Below are positions 48,281 through 58,523 of a stretch of 64,000 nt of DNA, one piece after another (the stretch's first letter is position 1; each line of letters opens with the position of its first letter). The DNA comes from Hydrogenothermaceae bacterium (GTDB lineage: Bacteria; Aquificota; Aquificia; Aquificales; Hydrogenothermaceae): the NCBI GenBank assembly GCA_015519975.1, contig WIAL01000051.1, positions 1-64,000 on the forward strand. Direction: 5' to 3'. The position numbers were made by a program, and so were the translations under genes. The notes beneath the pieces are model-generated. The model ran no database searches, was not told the DNA's origin, and worked only from the letters and a program-made list of their open reading frames with translations.

Positions 48281-50245
48281 TTATCTGTCCCATAGACTTT
48301 TTAAAGGCTGTGGATGTTCTCTTCCTTCTTTAGATAGCCTATTTCTGAATTTTACCATTAAACTTTTTCTTATTTTTAGAGCCGTTCCTGTTATTATAGA
48401 GACCCCTCTTTCAACCAATTTTAAGTTTTCTATATCTTCTTCTGAAATTGATTCTCCAACACTTTTTACAAAGCTTAGATCTTCTGGGTTTATTACTCTA
48501 TGGAGTATTAAAGTATTACATTGTGATACAGGTATATTATCAACTGCTGAGGGTTTTTGGGATATTATTATCAATCCTAACCCCATTTTTCTACCTTCAG
48601 TAGCTACTCTTCTAACTATATTTCTTGCCGCTTTACTTGCAGGATGATCTATATCTTCAATACCAGATTTTGGAATTAAAACTCTCGCTTCCTCTATTAC
48701 AAATGTAATTTGACTGTCTCCTTTATTGATGGATAATTCTTTTGATTTGTATTTAGAAAATGCATTGTAAGCTACATCATATAGTAATCCCCTCTGCATA
48801 ATTTCAGGACTAACATCAGATAAATCAAGATTGATGTTTGATATTATGTTGTACTTTCCGTTCTGTGAAGCAAAGTCTGTTATAAAATTTTTGTTATTTA
48901 TCGGAATTATTCCATTTTTCTGCAAGGTTTCTAATGTTGTAATTGCTTTTTCTATTTTTCTGATTATTGCAGCCCGTGATCTATCTCTATCTGGTAGAGA
49001 TTTTGCTCTTATTAATAATTCATTTAAGAAATTATTATTATTATCTATATATCTATGATTTTCAAGCTCTTCCAACCAATTAATAAAATATCCTTCTTGA
49101 GCTTCTGTAATTTCTTCTCCTGAAAAGGCAGAAATAAGATTTAAAATGTAATATTTATCATAACCATTATAATCAAATTCAATGCTTGGATATGCTGCCA
49201 AGGTCAACTTTATAACACGGTATAGAATTTCTTCTGGTACACCAGATTCTTCTTTAAATTTATGGAAAGAATATTCATACTTTCTTAAAAATTCATCGAG
49301 TTTTTTATATAATTCTCCTTCATTATCTATATCAGGAATTTCCTTTTCTAATACTGACATAAGCATAATTAATCTAAATAAAAGAGAGCTTAGCTTTAGT
49401 TCTTTACACATTTCTTGAAGCAAAAGTTGATCCAAATTAGAAATGGAACTATTTTTATAAATTTTTTCCTTGCAAAATTCTTTTCCAAAAACTAATTTGT
49501 CATTTATCTTCTCTTGTATCCATAAATTCCAATTTTCAATTAGATACTCTTGATATTCTTTTAGAAAATTTTTTAGCTCTTTATTTTCATTAATTTTATT
49601 TTTCATAAATTTAGTAAATCTTTCTTTTACGAATCCCAGGTTTATATAATCCCCGTGTGGGTCAAATATAATACTTTTTGCACCTCTAATAGTAAGTTCT
49701 TCCAATAAAGTACCGGTTGTAGTTGTTTTCCCCATCCCTGTCATTCCAAATATTCCACAATGCATTGTAATAATTTCATCACCTTTTAAGGAAAATTTTG
49801 CTAAGTTTTCTTCTTCATTAGGAGTTTGGATATATCCAGGATATAGATTATAGGCTTTATCTTCAAAAAACAGATTTTCTAAATTTTCAGCTTCTAAAAA
49901 ATAAACATCTGCTCCAGTTTCTACAGGTTTGGTTAAAGCAGTAATATCATTTCCACTAAGTTCTCCTAAAACTTCACATTCCGCTGTAAAAAACATAAAT
50001 CTTTCAGACTTCAAATACTTAGAAATTTCAGAACCAATTTTTTTCTTTTCTACAAAGAATTTTATAGTTTCAGGTGAAAGTAAAGGGTTTTCTGTAATTA
50101 TATCAATTACTTTTCCAACAACTTTATATTCTTTCATATCAACATAAACAAAAGCATTTTTCAAAGATTGCTCTAAATCGCGTGGAAATATAAAAGTAAA
50201 TTTGTTTGTAGAGGCCTCTCCAAACACTGTTCCTATTTTGCTCAT
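48281..50245 (-). CDS. HerA-like bipolar helicase/translocase
   Basis: 654 residues. An N-terminal HAS-barrel-like domain is followed by a FtsK/HerA motor with Walker A GIFGMTGMGKTT (about 164-175), IIFDPHGDY, and a late Walker B ITFVIEEARVLIP followed by LGLIIISQKPS. HerA forms a hexamer that pumps DNA into NurA. It overlaps NurA by 4 bp and is followed by the transglycosylase 1 bp later. Confidence 0.92.
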   Translation of the reverse strand: MSKIGTVFGEASTNKFTFIFPRDLEQSLKNAFVYVDMKEYKVVGKVIDIITENPLLSPETIKFFVEKKKIGSEISKYLKSERFMFFTAECEVLGELSGNDITALTKPVETGADVYFLEAENLENLFFEDKAYNLYPGYIQTPNEEENLAKFSLKGDEIITMHCGIFGMTGMGKTTTTGTLLEELTIRGAKSIIFDPHGDYINLGFVKERFTKFMKNKINENKELKNFLKEYQEYLIENWNLWIQEKINDKLVFGKEFCKEKIYKNSSISNLDQLLLQEMCKELKLSSLLFRLIMLMSVLEKEIPDIDNEGELYKKLDEFLRKYEYSFHKFKEESGVPEEILYRVIKLTLAAYPSIEFDYNGYDKYYILNLISAFSGEEITEAQEGYFINWLEELENHRYIDNNNNFLNELLIRAKSLPDRDRSRAAIIRKIEKAITTLETLQKNGIIPINNKNFITDFASQNGKYNIISNINLDLSDVSPEIMQRGLLYDVAYNAFSKYKSKELSINKGDSQITFVIEEARVLIPKSGIEDIDHPASKAARNIVRRVATEGRKMGLGLIIISQKPSAVDNIPVSQCNTLILHRVINPEDLSFVKSVGESISEEDIENLKLVERGVSIITGTALKIRKSLMVKFRNRLSKEGREHPQPLKSLWDR

Positions 50246-51888
50246 AGAATTCCTCCTCTTGATAAAAAGTCTCTTTTAAACAACTCAAGTATAGAATTTA
50301 TCATTGGTTTGATTTCACTAACAGGAATATCTTCAGAAATGAGAGTATTTATAAGTTTTTCAGATACGAAACCTTTTGATATTGTTTTAAATGTTTTTGA
50401 CGGAACTCTAACTAAATCATCTACATATTTAAGCATTATTGGAATTCCATAGTATTGATATGGATAACTAAAAAGATAAATACTTGCTATCAAATTCTTT
50501 ATCTTCTCTTCTTCATAATTTGGGAACTCTATTCTTAATGGGGCTTTCAATTCACTGGTTCGTATATAAGTCATAAAAAACTTAATATCAGGAATAATTT
50601 TTTCTATTATCAATCCTTCTAAAAACTCTTCTTGCCAGCCTGGGTCTGCACTACCAAACCTCCAATTTGTAATATCATAATTTTTATTTATTATTTCCTT
50701 TTTATTCGTTGTTATCCCTCTATGCCTTCTTATTTCTACAGGATTTAAATAGACAGCTGTTTCATCTTTAAAATCTAAAGAAAAAGTTAGAACTTGGTCA
50801 TCCTTAATGTTAAGTTTTATTATGTTATTCAAAAGTTTCTCAGAATTTTCTATAGGATTTATTTTTTTCTTATTGAGTAAATTCTGTATTTCTTTATATA
50901 AATTACTCGTTTTATTTTCAGATATATATTTGATAAGTGCCTGGATAAAATATACCTTAAGGAATTCGGTTGTTCTTTCTGTAGATTTTACACAAGATAC
51001 AAAATTAAAATCATATTCTTTACTCATTTCAATTAAGATTTTCAAAAGAAAAAAGTAAATTACAATTCCAGGCACTTCATTTGAATTTAATTGCAAGATA
51101 TTTTTAAATTCATTTTCGCCTCTTAACTTTCTATCAATATCTTTATAAATTTCATTTCTAAATATTAATTCTAATAATTTACCTGTTGCTATATCATATA
51201 GCTCTAAATTTTTGTCTAAAATTTTTATCTTCGTAGGTGGAAGAATATCTCTATTTATGTTTTTATCTAGAGTAAATATTTTTTTCAGCTCATCTTTAGA
51301 AAACTTAACCGTCAAAAATGGTCCCAACATACGAATTAGAGGACCATCCAATAATACTGAGTGAATTTTTTCTCCCTCAGATATAAGAATTGCTGAAGCA
51401 TAAATTCCAACAAGAAGATTTTGAATATAAGTTTGAAGCTCTATTTTTCTTTTAACTATATCTGAGTCTTCTAAGTACTTTATAGAAGAAATAATGGATA
51501 AAATTCTTTCATCCTTATCTTCTTTAGCTAATTTAAATCCAAAAGCAAGGCTATTTCTATAAAAAACTGAACCAGCTATTTGCTCTTCTTCATGTTGGGA
51601 TTCATCGATGGAAATTACCCATTTCCCTTCAAAAGTTTCAATTACTTTTTCTAAAAAGGAGTCATTTAATTCATTAATTTTTATAGGATAGGTAATATCT
51701 TTTACCTTTACTGTGTACTTTTTATCAAAAATATTTTTTATTTGAGTAACTAAAACTAAATAAGAATCCAGCTTAGATTCTATCTCTTCATCTTCCTCAA
51801 AAGATACAAAGATGTTTTCAAATATTTCTTCTAAAGATTTTCTTCGAGCTTCATCTTTAAAAAATGGAAGAGGTAGTTGAAAAGCCAT
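50242..51888 (-). CDS. NurA-like nuclease
   Basis: 548 residues, longer than typical NurA. Metal-ligand Asp residues are seen at Asp95 (VISIDESQH) and Asp181 (SVLLDGPLI). The C-terminal YPYQYYGIPIMLKYVDDLV matches the NurA closing motif. It works with HerA as a helicase-nuclease in DNA end processing and in several defence systems. It overlaps DUF6884 by 32 bp and HerA by 4 bp. Confidence 0.85.
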   Translation of the reverse strand: MAFQLPLPFFKDEARRKSLEEIFENIFVSFEEDEEIESKLDSYLVLVTQIKNIFDKKYTVKVKDITYPIKINELNDSFLEKVIETFEGKWVISIDESQHEEEQIAGSVFYRNSLAFGFKLAKEDKDERILSIISSIKYLEDSDIVKRKIELQTYIQNLLVGIYASAILISEGEKIHSVLLDGPLIRMLGPFLTVKFSKDELKKIFTLDKNINRDILPPTKIKILDKNLELYDIATGKLLELIFRNEIYKDIDRKLRGENEFKNILQLNSNEVPGIVIYFFLLKILIEMSKEYDFNFVSCVKSTERTTEFLKVYFIQALIKYISENKTSNLYKEIQNLLNKKKINPIENSEKLLNNIIKLNIKDDQVLTFSLDFKDETAVYLNPVEIRRHRGITTNKKEIINKNYDITNWRFGSADPGWQEEFLEGLIIEKIIPDIKFFMTYIRTSELKAPLRIEFPNYEEEKIKNLIASIYLFSYPYQYYGIPIMLKYVDDLVRVPSKTFKTISKGFVSEKLINTLISEDIPVSEIKPMINSILELFKRDFLSRGGIL

Positions 51889-52291
51889 TTATGATATCCT
51901 CCAATTTTCGAATATCCCCCATGTTTCCATAACCAAAAGAAATAAACCTTTTATTTAACTTTTTTGCTATGATTTCCAAACAGTTATAGTATTCCTTTCG
52001 AGCACCACCTTTATAATAAATAATAATGTCAAAGTTTTCCAGCACACTTTCAATTTGATCTTTCAGATTCTCACATTGCTTTTCATCCATTATTTGATTA
52101 TAAGGAGCTATTATTTCATCTCCATTTACAAGCCCATATTTTGCACTTAGGATATAAAAAGGAATATTTAGTTCTTTACTTCTTTTATAAAGATGTCTTA
52201 TACGAGAAGATTTATACAAATTTCCTGCTTTAGTTGGTTTATCTTCTTTTTTATTCCCACAAGCTGTTATCAAAACTATTTCTTTTTTCAT
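51857..52291 (-). CDS. DUF6884 protein (YaaA-like)
   Basis: 144 residues matching the DUF6884 pattern: ITACGNKKEDKPTKAGNLYKS, FYILSAKYGLV and a closing Gly-rich strand. The YaaA-like fold suggests nucleic-acid or nucleotide-related chemistry. It sits between the AAA ATPase (4-bp overlap) and NurA (32-bp overlap). Association with TGT-like enzymes is seen here; a shared modification pathway is inferred. Confidence 0.8.
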   Translation of the reverse strand: MKKEIVLITACGNKKEDKPTKAGNLYKSSRIRHLYKRSKELNIPFYILSAKYGLVNGDEIIAPYNQIMDEKQCENLKDQIESVLENFDIIIYYKGGARKEYYNCLEIIAKKLNKRFISFGYGNMGDIRKLEDIINGFSTTSSIF

Positions 52292-53583
52292 AATAAATAC
52301 TCATAAGCAGGGATTATTTTAATTTTATAGCTATCTACTTCCAATTCATCTTTTTCATCAAAAGTTAATATTAATCCTTCATTTAAATCAAAGTATTTCA
52401 ATGCTTCTACCAATCCTTCTATTTCTCTCTTTTTTGTTTTTTTATCTGCAATGGAAAAAGTTACTTGAACAGGCAGGATTTTTTCATTTTCAACAACTAT
52501 AAAATCACATTCTCTCTTTTCTTTAAAGTAAAAAACTTCTTTATTTAAAGCTTTAAACTCCTTCAGCAGTAAGTTTTCTAATAATATTCCTTTTTTTTCT
52601 TTAAATGAAAAACTCAAAGCATTTAAAAATCCATTGTCAATCAAATACACTTTCTTCTGTGATAATTCTGACTTTAAAACTGATTTTGTGTATTTTTTTA
52701 TCACTATTGAGAAAAATATAGTTTCTAGGATTTCAAGGTATTGGTACAAACTATCTCTCGCTGTTCTGTATCCTTGAGATTTTAACTCATTATAAATGTT
52801 ATTAATAGATAAAGGCTTTCCTACATCTTCTACAACTCTTTTTATGAAATATTTTAAAACTAAAAGATTTTTTATCTGATATCTTTCTATAACATCTCTG
52901 TAAAGCATCACTTCAAAGTATTCCTGCAAGACCTTTATTTTTAAGTTTTTATCCTCTAAAAAAACAACTTCTGGAAAACCTCCAAACTCCATATATTCCA
53001 CAAATAAGGACTTTATTTTTGCTCTTTTTTCTGTGTTGTATATATCAGTTTTTTTAACTTTAAAATTTTTAAAATTCAAAAACTCTTTAAATGTAAGAGG
53101 ATAAACTGTAATAGAAATATTTCTACCTCTCAAAGATGTTGCAATTTCTGAAGATAAAAGTTTTGAGTTAGAGCCTGTAATAAAAATATTTTTTGTATAA
53201 TTGTCATAAACTCTTCTAATGAATTTTTCCCAGCCTTCTATGTTTTGAACTTCATCAAAGAAAAAGTAAACTTTATCTAAAGAAATATCTGGATAAATTT
53301 CCTTATACGCTTCTATAAGTTGATTTAACTCCTCTCTTGTTATCTCAAGTCGTTCATCTTCAAAATTTATATAAACTATTCTTTCTATCGGAATTTTTTG
53401 CTGTTTAACTAATCTTTTGATTGTCTGAAAAAGAATGAAAGTTTTTCCACTTCTTCTAACACCAATTACAGATATTATTTTATTGGTATTAAGTGGAATT
53501 TCTATATTACGGTCTATAATTTCTGGTAGTTTTCTGCTTTGAAACTCAACGATAAGTTGTTTAAAAATTTCTTTCACTTTCAT
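52288..53583 (-). CDS. AAA ATPase with DUF4143 domain
   Basis: 431 residues. The AAA_14 part has Walker A GVRRSGKT (about 42-49) and Walker B VYFFFDEVQ. The C-terminal DUF4143 half has a KRECDFIVV nuclease-like strand. This ATPase family is widespread and mobile in thermophiles, with unknown function. It follows cas3 by 41 bp and is coupled to DUF6884 by a 4-bp overlap, making it the possible first gene of the embedded block, or a passenger. Confidence 0.85.
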   Translation of the reverse strand: MKVKEIFKQLIVEFQSRKLPEIIDRNIEIPLNTNKIISVIGVRRSGKTFILFQTIKRLVKQQKIPIERIVYINFEDERLEITREELNQLIEAYKEIYPDISLDKVYFFFDEVQNIEGWEKFIRRVYDNYTKNIFITGSNSKLLSSEIATSLRGRNISITVYPLTFKEFLNFKNFKVKKTDIYNTEKRAKIKSLFVEYMEFGGFPEVVFLEDKNLKIKVLQEYFEVMLYRDVIERYQIKNLLVLKYFIKRVVEDVGKPLSINNIYNELKSQGYRTARDSLYQYLEILETIFFSIVIKKYTKSVLKSELSQKKVYLIDNGFLNALSFSFKEKKGILLENLLLKEFKALNKEVFYFKEKRECDFIVVENEKILPVQVTFSIADKKTKKREIEGLVEALKYFDLNEGLILTFDEKDELEVDSYKIKIIPAYEYLL

Positions 53584-53624
53584 AAGGAAATTTTACCATA
53601 TTTTTTCCTTTTCATAAGGAAATT

Positions 53625-55925
53625 TTACAAAAATATATCTTTATCAAACTGATAATTTTTGAGGGCTTCTTTATCTATTCTTATACCAAGTTCATCATCA
53701 TAAACAAAGTATTCTGCAAGTAGGTATATATTTAAATCCTGATCTAAAATTTCGTAAGGATTTTTACTTTTAATTTTTTCGTCCAAAACCCAATAAACAG
53801 GAATTGGAACTTTTAAATCATTTATCTTTTTTAAGATTTCTATTTTCTTTAGCCTTCTTTCTTTTTTATTCTCAATATCTTTTAGATTTTTATATTCATC
53901 TAACAGTTTTTCAACGTTTTCCTTAAACACATAAGGGATAGCCTCGAAAGTAAAAGTATCTCTGAAAATAGCTTGAGCTTCTTTTTTGAATAAGTATTCC
54001 CAGTTTGAATTAAGAACTTTTTCAACTTCTTTCCATTTTTCAAAATATTTTGAGTTTAGTTCTTCTAACTTTTCTCTTGAGTAAAGGATTTCAACAATTT
54101 TTCTTTTTTCTTTGGATAATAGATAGCCTTCATTATCTAAATGCTGATTAATCAGCTTTAAACTTTCTTCTCTTAAAACTTTTTCATAAACCTGTGATAT
54201 TCTTTTTTCATCAACTTGAGAAAGAATATAAACATTTTGTTCTTTCCCTTTGTAATCTTCTTTTCTATGTCTCCAAACTCTTCCCATTCTCTGTATGAGG
54301 CTATCTGCAGGAGCAACTTCTGTAAATAAAACATCAAAATCTATATCAAGTGAAGCTTCTACAAGCTGTGTTGAAATCCAGATTTTGCCTTTTCCAGTTT
54401 CATAATCTTTTTTTATCTGTTCTTCTTTATCTTTTCTAGTTTTCCAGATAAAACGGCTATGGAGGAGATTTTTATCTTGGTAGTTTAATTTTTCATAAAC
54501 TTCTTGTGCAGTGCTTACAGTGTTTACCAGAACAAGAACATTCTTTCCACTTTTTGCTATTTTTGTAATATCCTCTAATGCTTCAAAAATATTTTTTTCT
54601 AATATTTTTACTTTGTGTCTTTTGGTGTTATCTATTGTATCTGGTTCGTCTGTTTTTACTTCAAAGCCAAGTTTTTCAAACTCTTTTTTTATTATTTGTG
54701 GAAGTGTGGCAGTTATTATTAAATACCTTGCTCCAAGTTTTGTTGTTTCTTCTATCTGTCGTAGGATTGGAACTATCTGGGCAGGGTCAAAGCCTTGAAT
54801 TTCGTCAATTATAATATCTGAATAGGACAAAGTAGCGTAGATTTTTTCATAAGTTGGATATTTGAAAACCGCCGTAAAAAGCTGGTCTGCTGTTGATATG
54901 GTAATTGGTTTTGATAGGTTTTTAGTATTGTCGTAGTCCCTTAAAACTGTAAAGTCTTCCTTTTCTCTATTTTCATAAATATAAAACAGACTTGTTGAAT
55001 GCAGAAGGCCAACCTTATCATTGCCAAAAATTTCTTTCATAGTTTCAAACATTGCATTTGTAGAGGTTCTATTTGGCAGGACATAAAACATTTTCCTTTT
55101 TGACCATATAGCTGCAAGGCCTGTTTTCCCAAGTCCTGTATCTGCAACTAAAACAAGGTTTTCTTTATCCTTAAACTTCTCTTGAAAAGGTCTTAATTTT
55201 TGAGGTTTCTTGTTGTTTTTTAAATAATTTAAAAACAATTTTTCTCTATTTTCTTTTATAGGTTCTTCTTCTATTACTAAATCTTCTCCAGATGCAGAAT
55301 GGTCTATCCTTATAAGTAGTCCTGCTATTTTGATAAGGGTTTTTATAAAATCATCATCAGCTCTTAGTTTGTTATTTAATTCTTCAATGGTAGCTACATT
55401 GTCAACTATATACTCAAGATGTTTTTTGTAAAAATCTTTTGTTTCTTCTGATAAGCTTGTTATCCCTAGATGTGAAAAAAAGTTAGAAATGTTTTCTTCT
55501 ATCTCACTGATTAATAAATCTATCCCAGAATAGTTTAAAAACTCTCTTCCTCTGGCGTGATGGTTGATTATTGAGTAGATGATAATTGTTAGTTCTTCAA
55601 ATGGGAATTCATTTTGTAGTTTCCTAAGAAATAACGGAGATAAGTATTGGTGAGGAACTTTATCATCTCTTATTTTCCCATTGCATTTAACAAGTTTCAG
55701 CTTAGGATTTACAGGAAGTTTACACTGAAAAAGTTTATTCAACTTTCCATAGTCGTGATATTCAATAGCTACTTTTAAAAGCCCTTTTTCTTCATCTGTT
55801 AAAACATTGGGATAACACTGATCAAATATCTCAAACTGATAAAATAAAACCTTAATATGCTCTTCTAAAGTAGTTCCGTCTGATTTAGCAAGATGGGTTT
55901 TGAGATGGTTATTTAATGAAAGCAA
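53625..55925 (-). CDS. cas3: CRISPR-associated helicase-nuclease Cas3 (HD first)
   Basis: 766 residues. The HD nuclease has His57-Asp58 (EYHDYGK) and His122-His123 (NHHARG). The helicase has Walker A ADTGLGKTG (261-269), DEIQ (374-377), TAT (405-407) and the RMGRVWRH motif VI. It degrades DNA marked by the I-B Cascade complex. It follows the UDG-like gene by 35 bp in the I-B block. Confidence 0.94.
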   Translation of the reverse strand: MLSLNNHLKTHLAKSDGTTLEEHIKVLFYQFEIFDQCYPNVLTDEEKGLLKVAIEYHDYGKLNKLFQCKLPVNPKLKLVKCNGKIRDDKVPHQYLSPLFLRKLQNEFPFEELTIIIYSIINHHARGREFLNYSGIDLLISEIEENISNFFSHLGITSLSEETKDFYKKHLEYIVDNVATIEELNNKLRADDDFIKTLIKIAGLLIRIDHSASGEDLVIEEEPIKENREKLFLNYLKNNKKPQKLRPFQEKFKDKENLVLVADTGLGKTGLAAIWSKRKMFYVLPNRTSTNAMFETMKEIFGNDKVGLLHSTSLFYIYENREKEDFTVLRDYDNTKNLSKPITISTADQLFTAVFKYPTYEKIYATLSYSDIIIDEIQGFDPAQIVPILRQIEETTKLGARYLIITATLPQIIKKEFEKLGFEVKTDEPDTIDNTKRHKVKILEKNIFEALEDITKIAKSGKNVLVLVNTVSTAQEVYEKLNYQDKNLLHSRFIWKTRKDKEEQIKKDYETGKGKIWISTQLVEASLDIDFDVLFTEVAPADSLIQRMGRVWRHRKEDYKGKEQNVYILSQVDEKRISQVYEKVLREESLKLINQHLDNEGYLLSKEKRKIVEILYSREKLEELNSKYFEKWKEVEKVLNSNWEYLFKKEAQAIFRDTFTFEAIPYVFKENVEKLLDEYKNLKDIENKKERRLKKIEILKKINDLKVPIPVYWVLDEKIKSKNPYEILDQDLNIYLLAEYFVYDDELGIRIDKEALKNYQFDKDIFL

Positions 55926-55960
55926 TTAAATTAACCCTTTAAAATATTTTTTAGATTTGC

Positions 55961-56833
55961 TTACCTTAAACATTCTGTATATTCCTTTATTTTTTCTTCA
56001 ATAAAGATTTTTATTTCTTCATCAGTAGGTAATTTGACATTAGCATATTTAATATTAGACTGTAAATTAACATCAGGACACCCCATATTTTGAAATTTAT
56101 TTTTATATTGACCTTTCCCATTTAACAATTCACGGAAATTTTCTATTTCTTCTTTTGAAAAGTGATCAGAGACTTTTTTCTTCTTTCTAGAATTAGGATG
56201 AGGCAAATATATTGTGGGTATTCCATTTTGTGAACTGCAGTTTGCTTTTATGTAATTTTTGGCAATACTTCCAAATACTATTATAAGCTTAGCTCCTGTT
56301 ATTCTTAATATATCACAACAAAAATTTCCTGCACATACAGGTAAGGCTTTTTTTACCCCTTTTTCATTTGAAGATTTGCAATGAACCAGTTCTGTTAAGC
56401 AGTAATCTATCCCGGGTTTAGCAGGTCTTCCAAGAATTTCTTCTACTCTTCTTTGTATACTTGACCAGTACCTCACTGGATTACTTCTACTTCCATCTTT
56501 ATTTAACACCCTATTATTTAAAACCCAGCTATATCTTCCTCTGTCTTTGAATCTGTTTATAAAAAAGTCTGCTATCATTGGATCTGGCCAATCTAAAGTT
56601 GGATATAATTCACAACTTGAATATGCTGGATTTGAGCTAATTACTAGTATAGGTGCATTAACTATATCTCCATTCCATGGTTCTGGTAATTGAAAATCAC
56701 AAAGACTCTTAACATTTCCACAAATACGCTGAAAATTAATAATATCATCACAAGGGTGGGATGTATCACTTTCCATAAGTAATTCACAAAAGTTTGAACA
56801 TTTTACAATATCAAATAATAATCGAGGAACCAT
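55961..56833 (-). CDS. Uracil-DNA-glycosylase-like protein in the cas operon
   Basis: 290 residues. UDG-fold features are visible: motif A-like LVISSNPAYSS, an ELVHCKSSN stretch, IIVFGSIAK and a motif C-like LPHPNSR. Cys clusters (CSNFC near the start, CAGNFCCD centrally) may bind an Fe-S cluster. The canonical catalytic motif is altered, so its activity is uncertain. It is placed between cas5 and cas3, where subtype I-B has no such gene. It may recognise modified bases. Confidence 0.7.
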   Translation of the reverse strand: MVPRLLFDIVKCSNFCELLMESDTSHPCDDIINFQRICGNVKSLCDFQLPEPWNGDIVNAPILVISSNPAYSSCELYPTLDWPDPMIADFFINRFKDRGRYSWVLNNRVLNKDGSRSNPVRYWSSIQRRVEEILGRPAKPGIDYCLTELVHCKSSNEKGVKKALPVCAGNFCCDILRITGAKLIIVFGSIAKNYIKANCSSQNGIPTIYLPHPNSRKKKKVSDHFSKEEIENFRELLNGKGQYKNKFQNMGCPDVNLQSNIKYANVKLPTDEEIKIFIEEKIKEYTECLR

Positions 56834-56857
56834 TATCTTTTCTCCTATTAAATAGTT

Positions 56858-57496
56858 TTATATCCAATATAAAATATATTCTCCATCAAAATTGTTTATA
56901 TCTTTAACCACTGTTCTTGTCTTTGTATAAACAAGGTTTATTGGTTTGTAGCCTGTTATATTTTTATTTTCATCAACTACTGTATCAAGTGCCATGTTGA
57001 AGAGGCTTCCTTTTTGCCCTTTTTCTTTAGTCCAGATTAGATAGATATTTGTCCAGTCGTGGTATTTATCTTTATATTTGTTAAATGGAATTTCTTCCAA
57101 ATTTTCTTTTACGAATATATCTATTATTAAATCTTCTTGTCTTCCAAGTCTAAAGATTTTTGGAGAATTTTGGATCGCCTTTATAATTTTTTCCTCAAAT
57201 GGAGATTTTATGTGGATAATCCATTTGCATTCATAGAGTTTTTGGATTGGGATTATATTTGTTTTTATTTCCTTTTTGGTTTCCAAGATTAGTTGTTCTT
57301 TTTCTATAGAAACGCTTTTATAACTCCCCTGAATAGAAAGTTTTGTGTTCTCATAGTTTATACTCTCATAGTCAGTTATAGCTCTTAAAAAGCCGTAAAT
57401 AGTAGACGGTAGTGGAAGAGGATAACTAAGATATGGATTTCCTACTGTTGGAATTCTAAAGTGCGCTGTTTCCTGATATATTTCAAGCCTTATCAT
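56858..57496 (-). CDS. cas5: Cas5, subtype I-B Tneap (Cas5t)
   Basis: 212 residues. The N-terminal ferredoxin strand (LEIYQETAHFRIP) and the LPLPSTIYGFLRA motif are characteristic of Cas5t. It caps the crRNA 5' handle in Cascade. Its start lies 3 bp after the cas7 stop. Confidence 0.93.
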   Translation of the reverse strand: MIRLEIYQETAHFRIPTVGNPYLSYPLPLPSTIYGFLRAITDYESINYENTKLSIQGSYKSVSIEKEQLILETKKEIKTNIIPIQKLYECKWIIHIKSPFEEKIIKAIQNSPKIFRLGRQEDLIIDIFVKENLEEIPFNKYKDKYHDWTNIYLIWTKEKGQKGSLFNMALDTVVDENKNITGYKPINLVYTKTRTVVKDINNFDGEYILYWI

Positions 57497-57499
57497 TTT

Positions 57500-58486
57500 T
57501 TAGCTCTCTTTGAATATTTCTTCTAGTATCTCGTTTACCACTTGATTGTAATTCATAAAATCTGCAGTTTTTATTGTCTTTCCTTCAGAATTTGCAAAGT
57601 TTATAAGCTCTTGTGCTAATTCTTCTGTATTTAAATAACCACCTTCAGATAGTTTTTCTTTTAAAAATTGTTTCATAAGCAGATAGTATTTAGGTGCTAT
57701 ATAATCAATGGAAAATGCTGCAAAGAATGGACTTAAGTTTCTTTCAGAACCTTCTATTCTTTTGGCAAGTTCTCCCATACCTTCTAAAAGCTCTTTTAAT
57801 CTTCTTTTTCTTTCTTCTTGTTTTAGAACTATTCTGGTTGTTTTTTGTCCCTTTTCATTTTCAAAGTATTCAATACTTTCAACGATTTCAGCCCATTTTT
57901 GAACTTGTTCATCTGTTATTCTCTTATCAAGTTTTAAAGCTTTATATATTTTCTTGATTTTTTCTTCTAAAGGGTCATTTTCTTTGATTTTGGTATCGAC
58001 TGTGTAAATTTCCTGTATTCCTACCCTATCAATCTCTATTCCAAAGGGCATGAGATAAATTCCGTAGAAATTTTCCTTGTTTATTATATTAGCTTCATCT
58101 TCACCGTATAGTTTTGATATTGCCATATTTGTCATAAATTCCATGTCGCCAAAGTAGTTGTTTATTGAAATTCCGTTATCTACTAGAAATGTTCCATATC
58201 TTTCATACTTAGGCTTTGCAACCATTGTTCCTGCAAAATCGAACTCCTCACTGTCTATGATGGTTCCAGTTCTTTGAACCACTCCTCCTTCTTTTGTAAC
58301 CATCGGTATAGACCAGCCTTTGTTTTGTTGTAGCGCTGTCCATAATGCTCTTTTGTAGGAAACTGGAGAGAAAAAGACTTTTATTCCTTCAGGAGTAGTG
58401 ATTTTCTTCACCGTAGCAATATTTCCTATCCCATCTCCCCTGTTTACTACTCCTGTTTCAATAACAAAAACACCTGTAAGTTTCAT
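57500..58486 (-). CDS. cas7: Cas7 (Cst2/DevR family)
   Basis: 328 residues starting MKLTGVFVIETGVVNRGDG, with FFSPVSYKRALW as the family signature. It forms the Cascade backbone on the crRNA. It lies between cas8 and cas5 in the standard I-B order. Confidence 0.94.
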   Translation of the reverse strand: MKLTGVFVIETGVVNRGDGIGNIATVKKITTPEGIKVFFSPVSYKRALWTALQQNKGWSIPMVTKEGGVVQRTGTIIDSEEFDFAGTMVAKPKYERYGTFLVDNGISINNYFGDMEFMTNMAISKLYGEDEANIINKENFYGIYLMPFGIEIDRVGIQEIYTVDTKIKENDPLEEKIKKIYKALKLDKRITDEQVQKWAEIVESIEYFENEKGQKTTRIVLKQEERKRRLKELLEGMGELAKRIEGSERNLSPFFAAFSIDYIAPKYYLLMKQFLKEKLSEGGYLNTEELAQELINFANSEGKTIKTADFMNYNQVVNEILEEIFKES

Positions 58487-58523
58487 TTTTTTATCCTCCG
58501 TTTATATTTTTAAATTTTATGTA

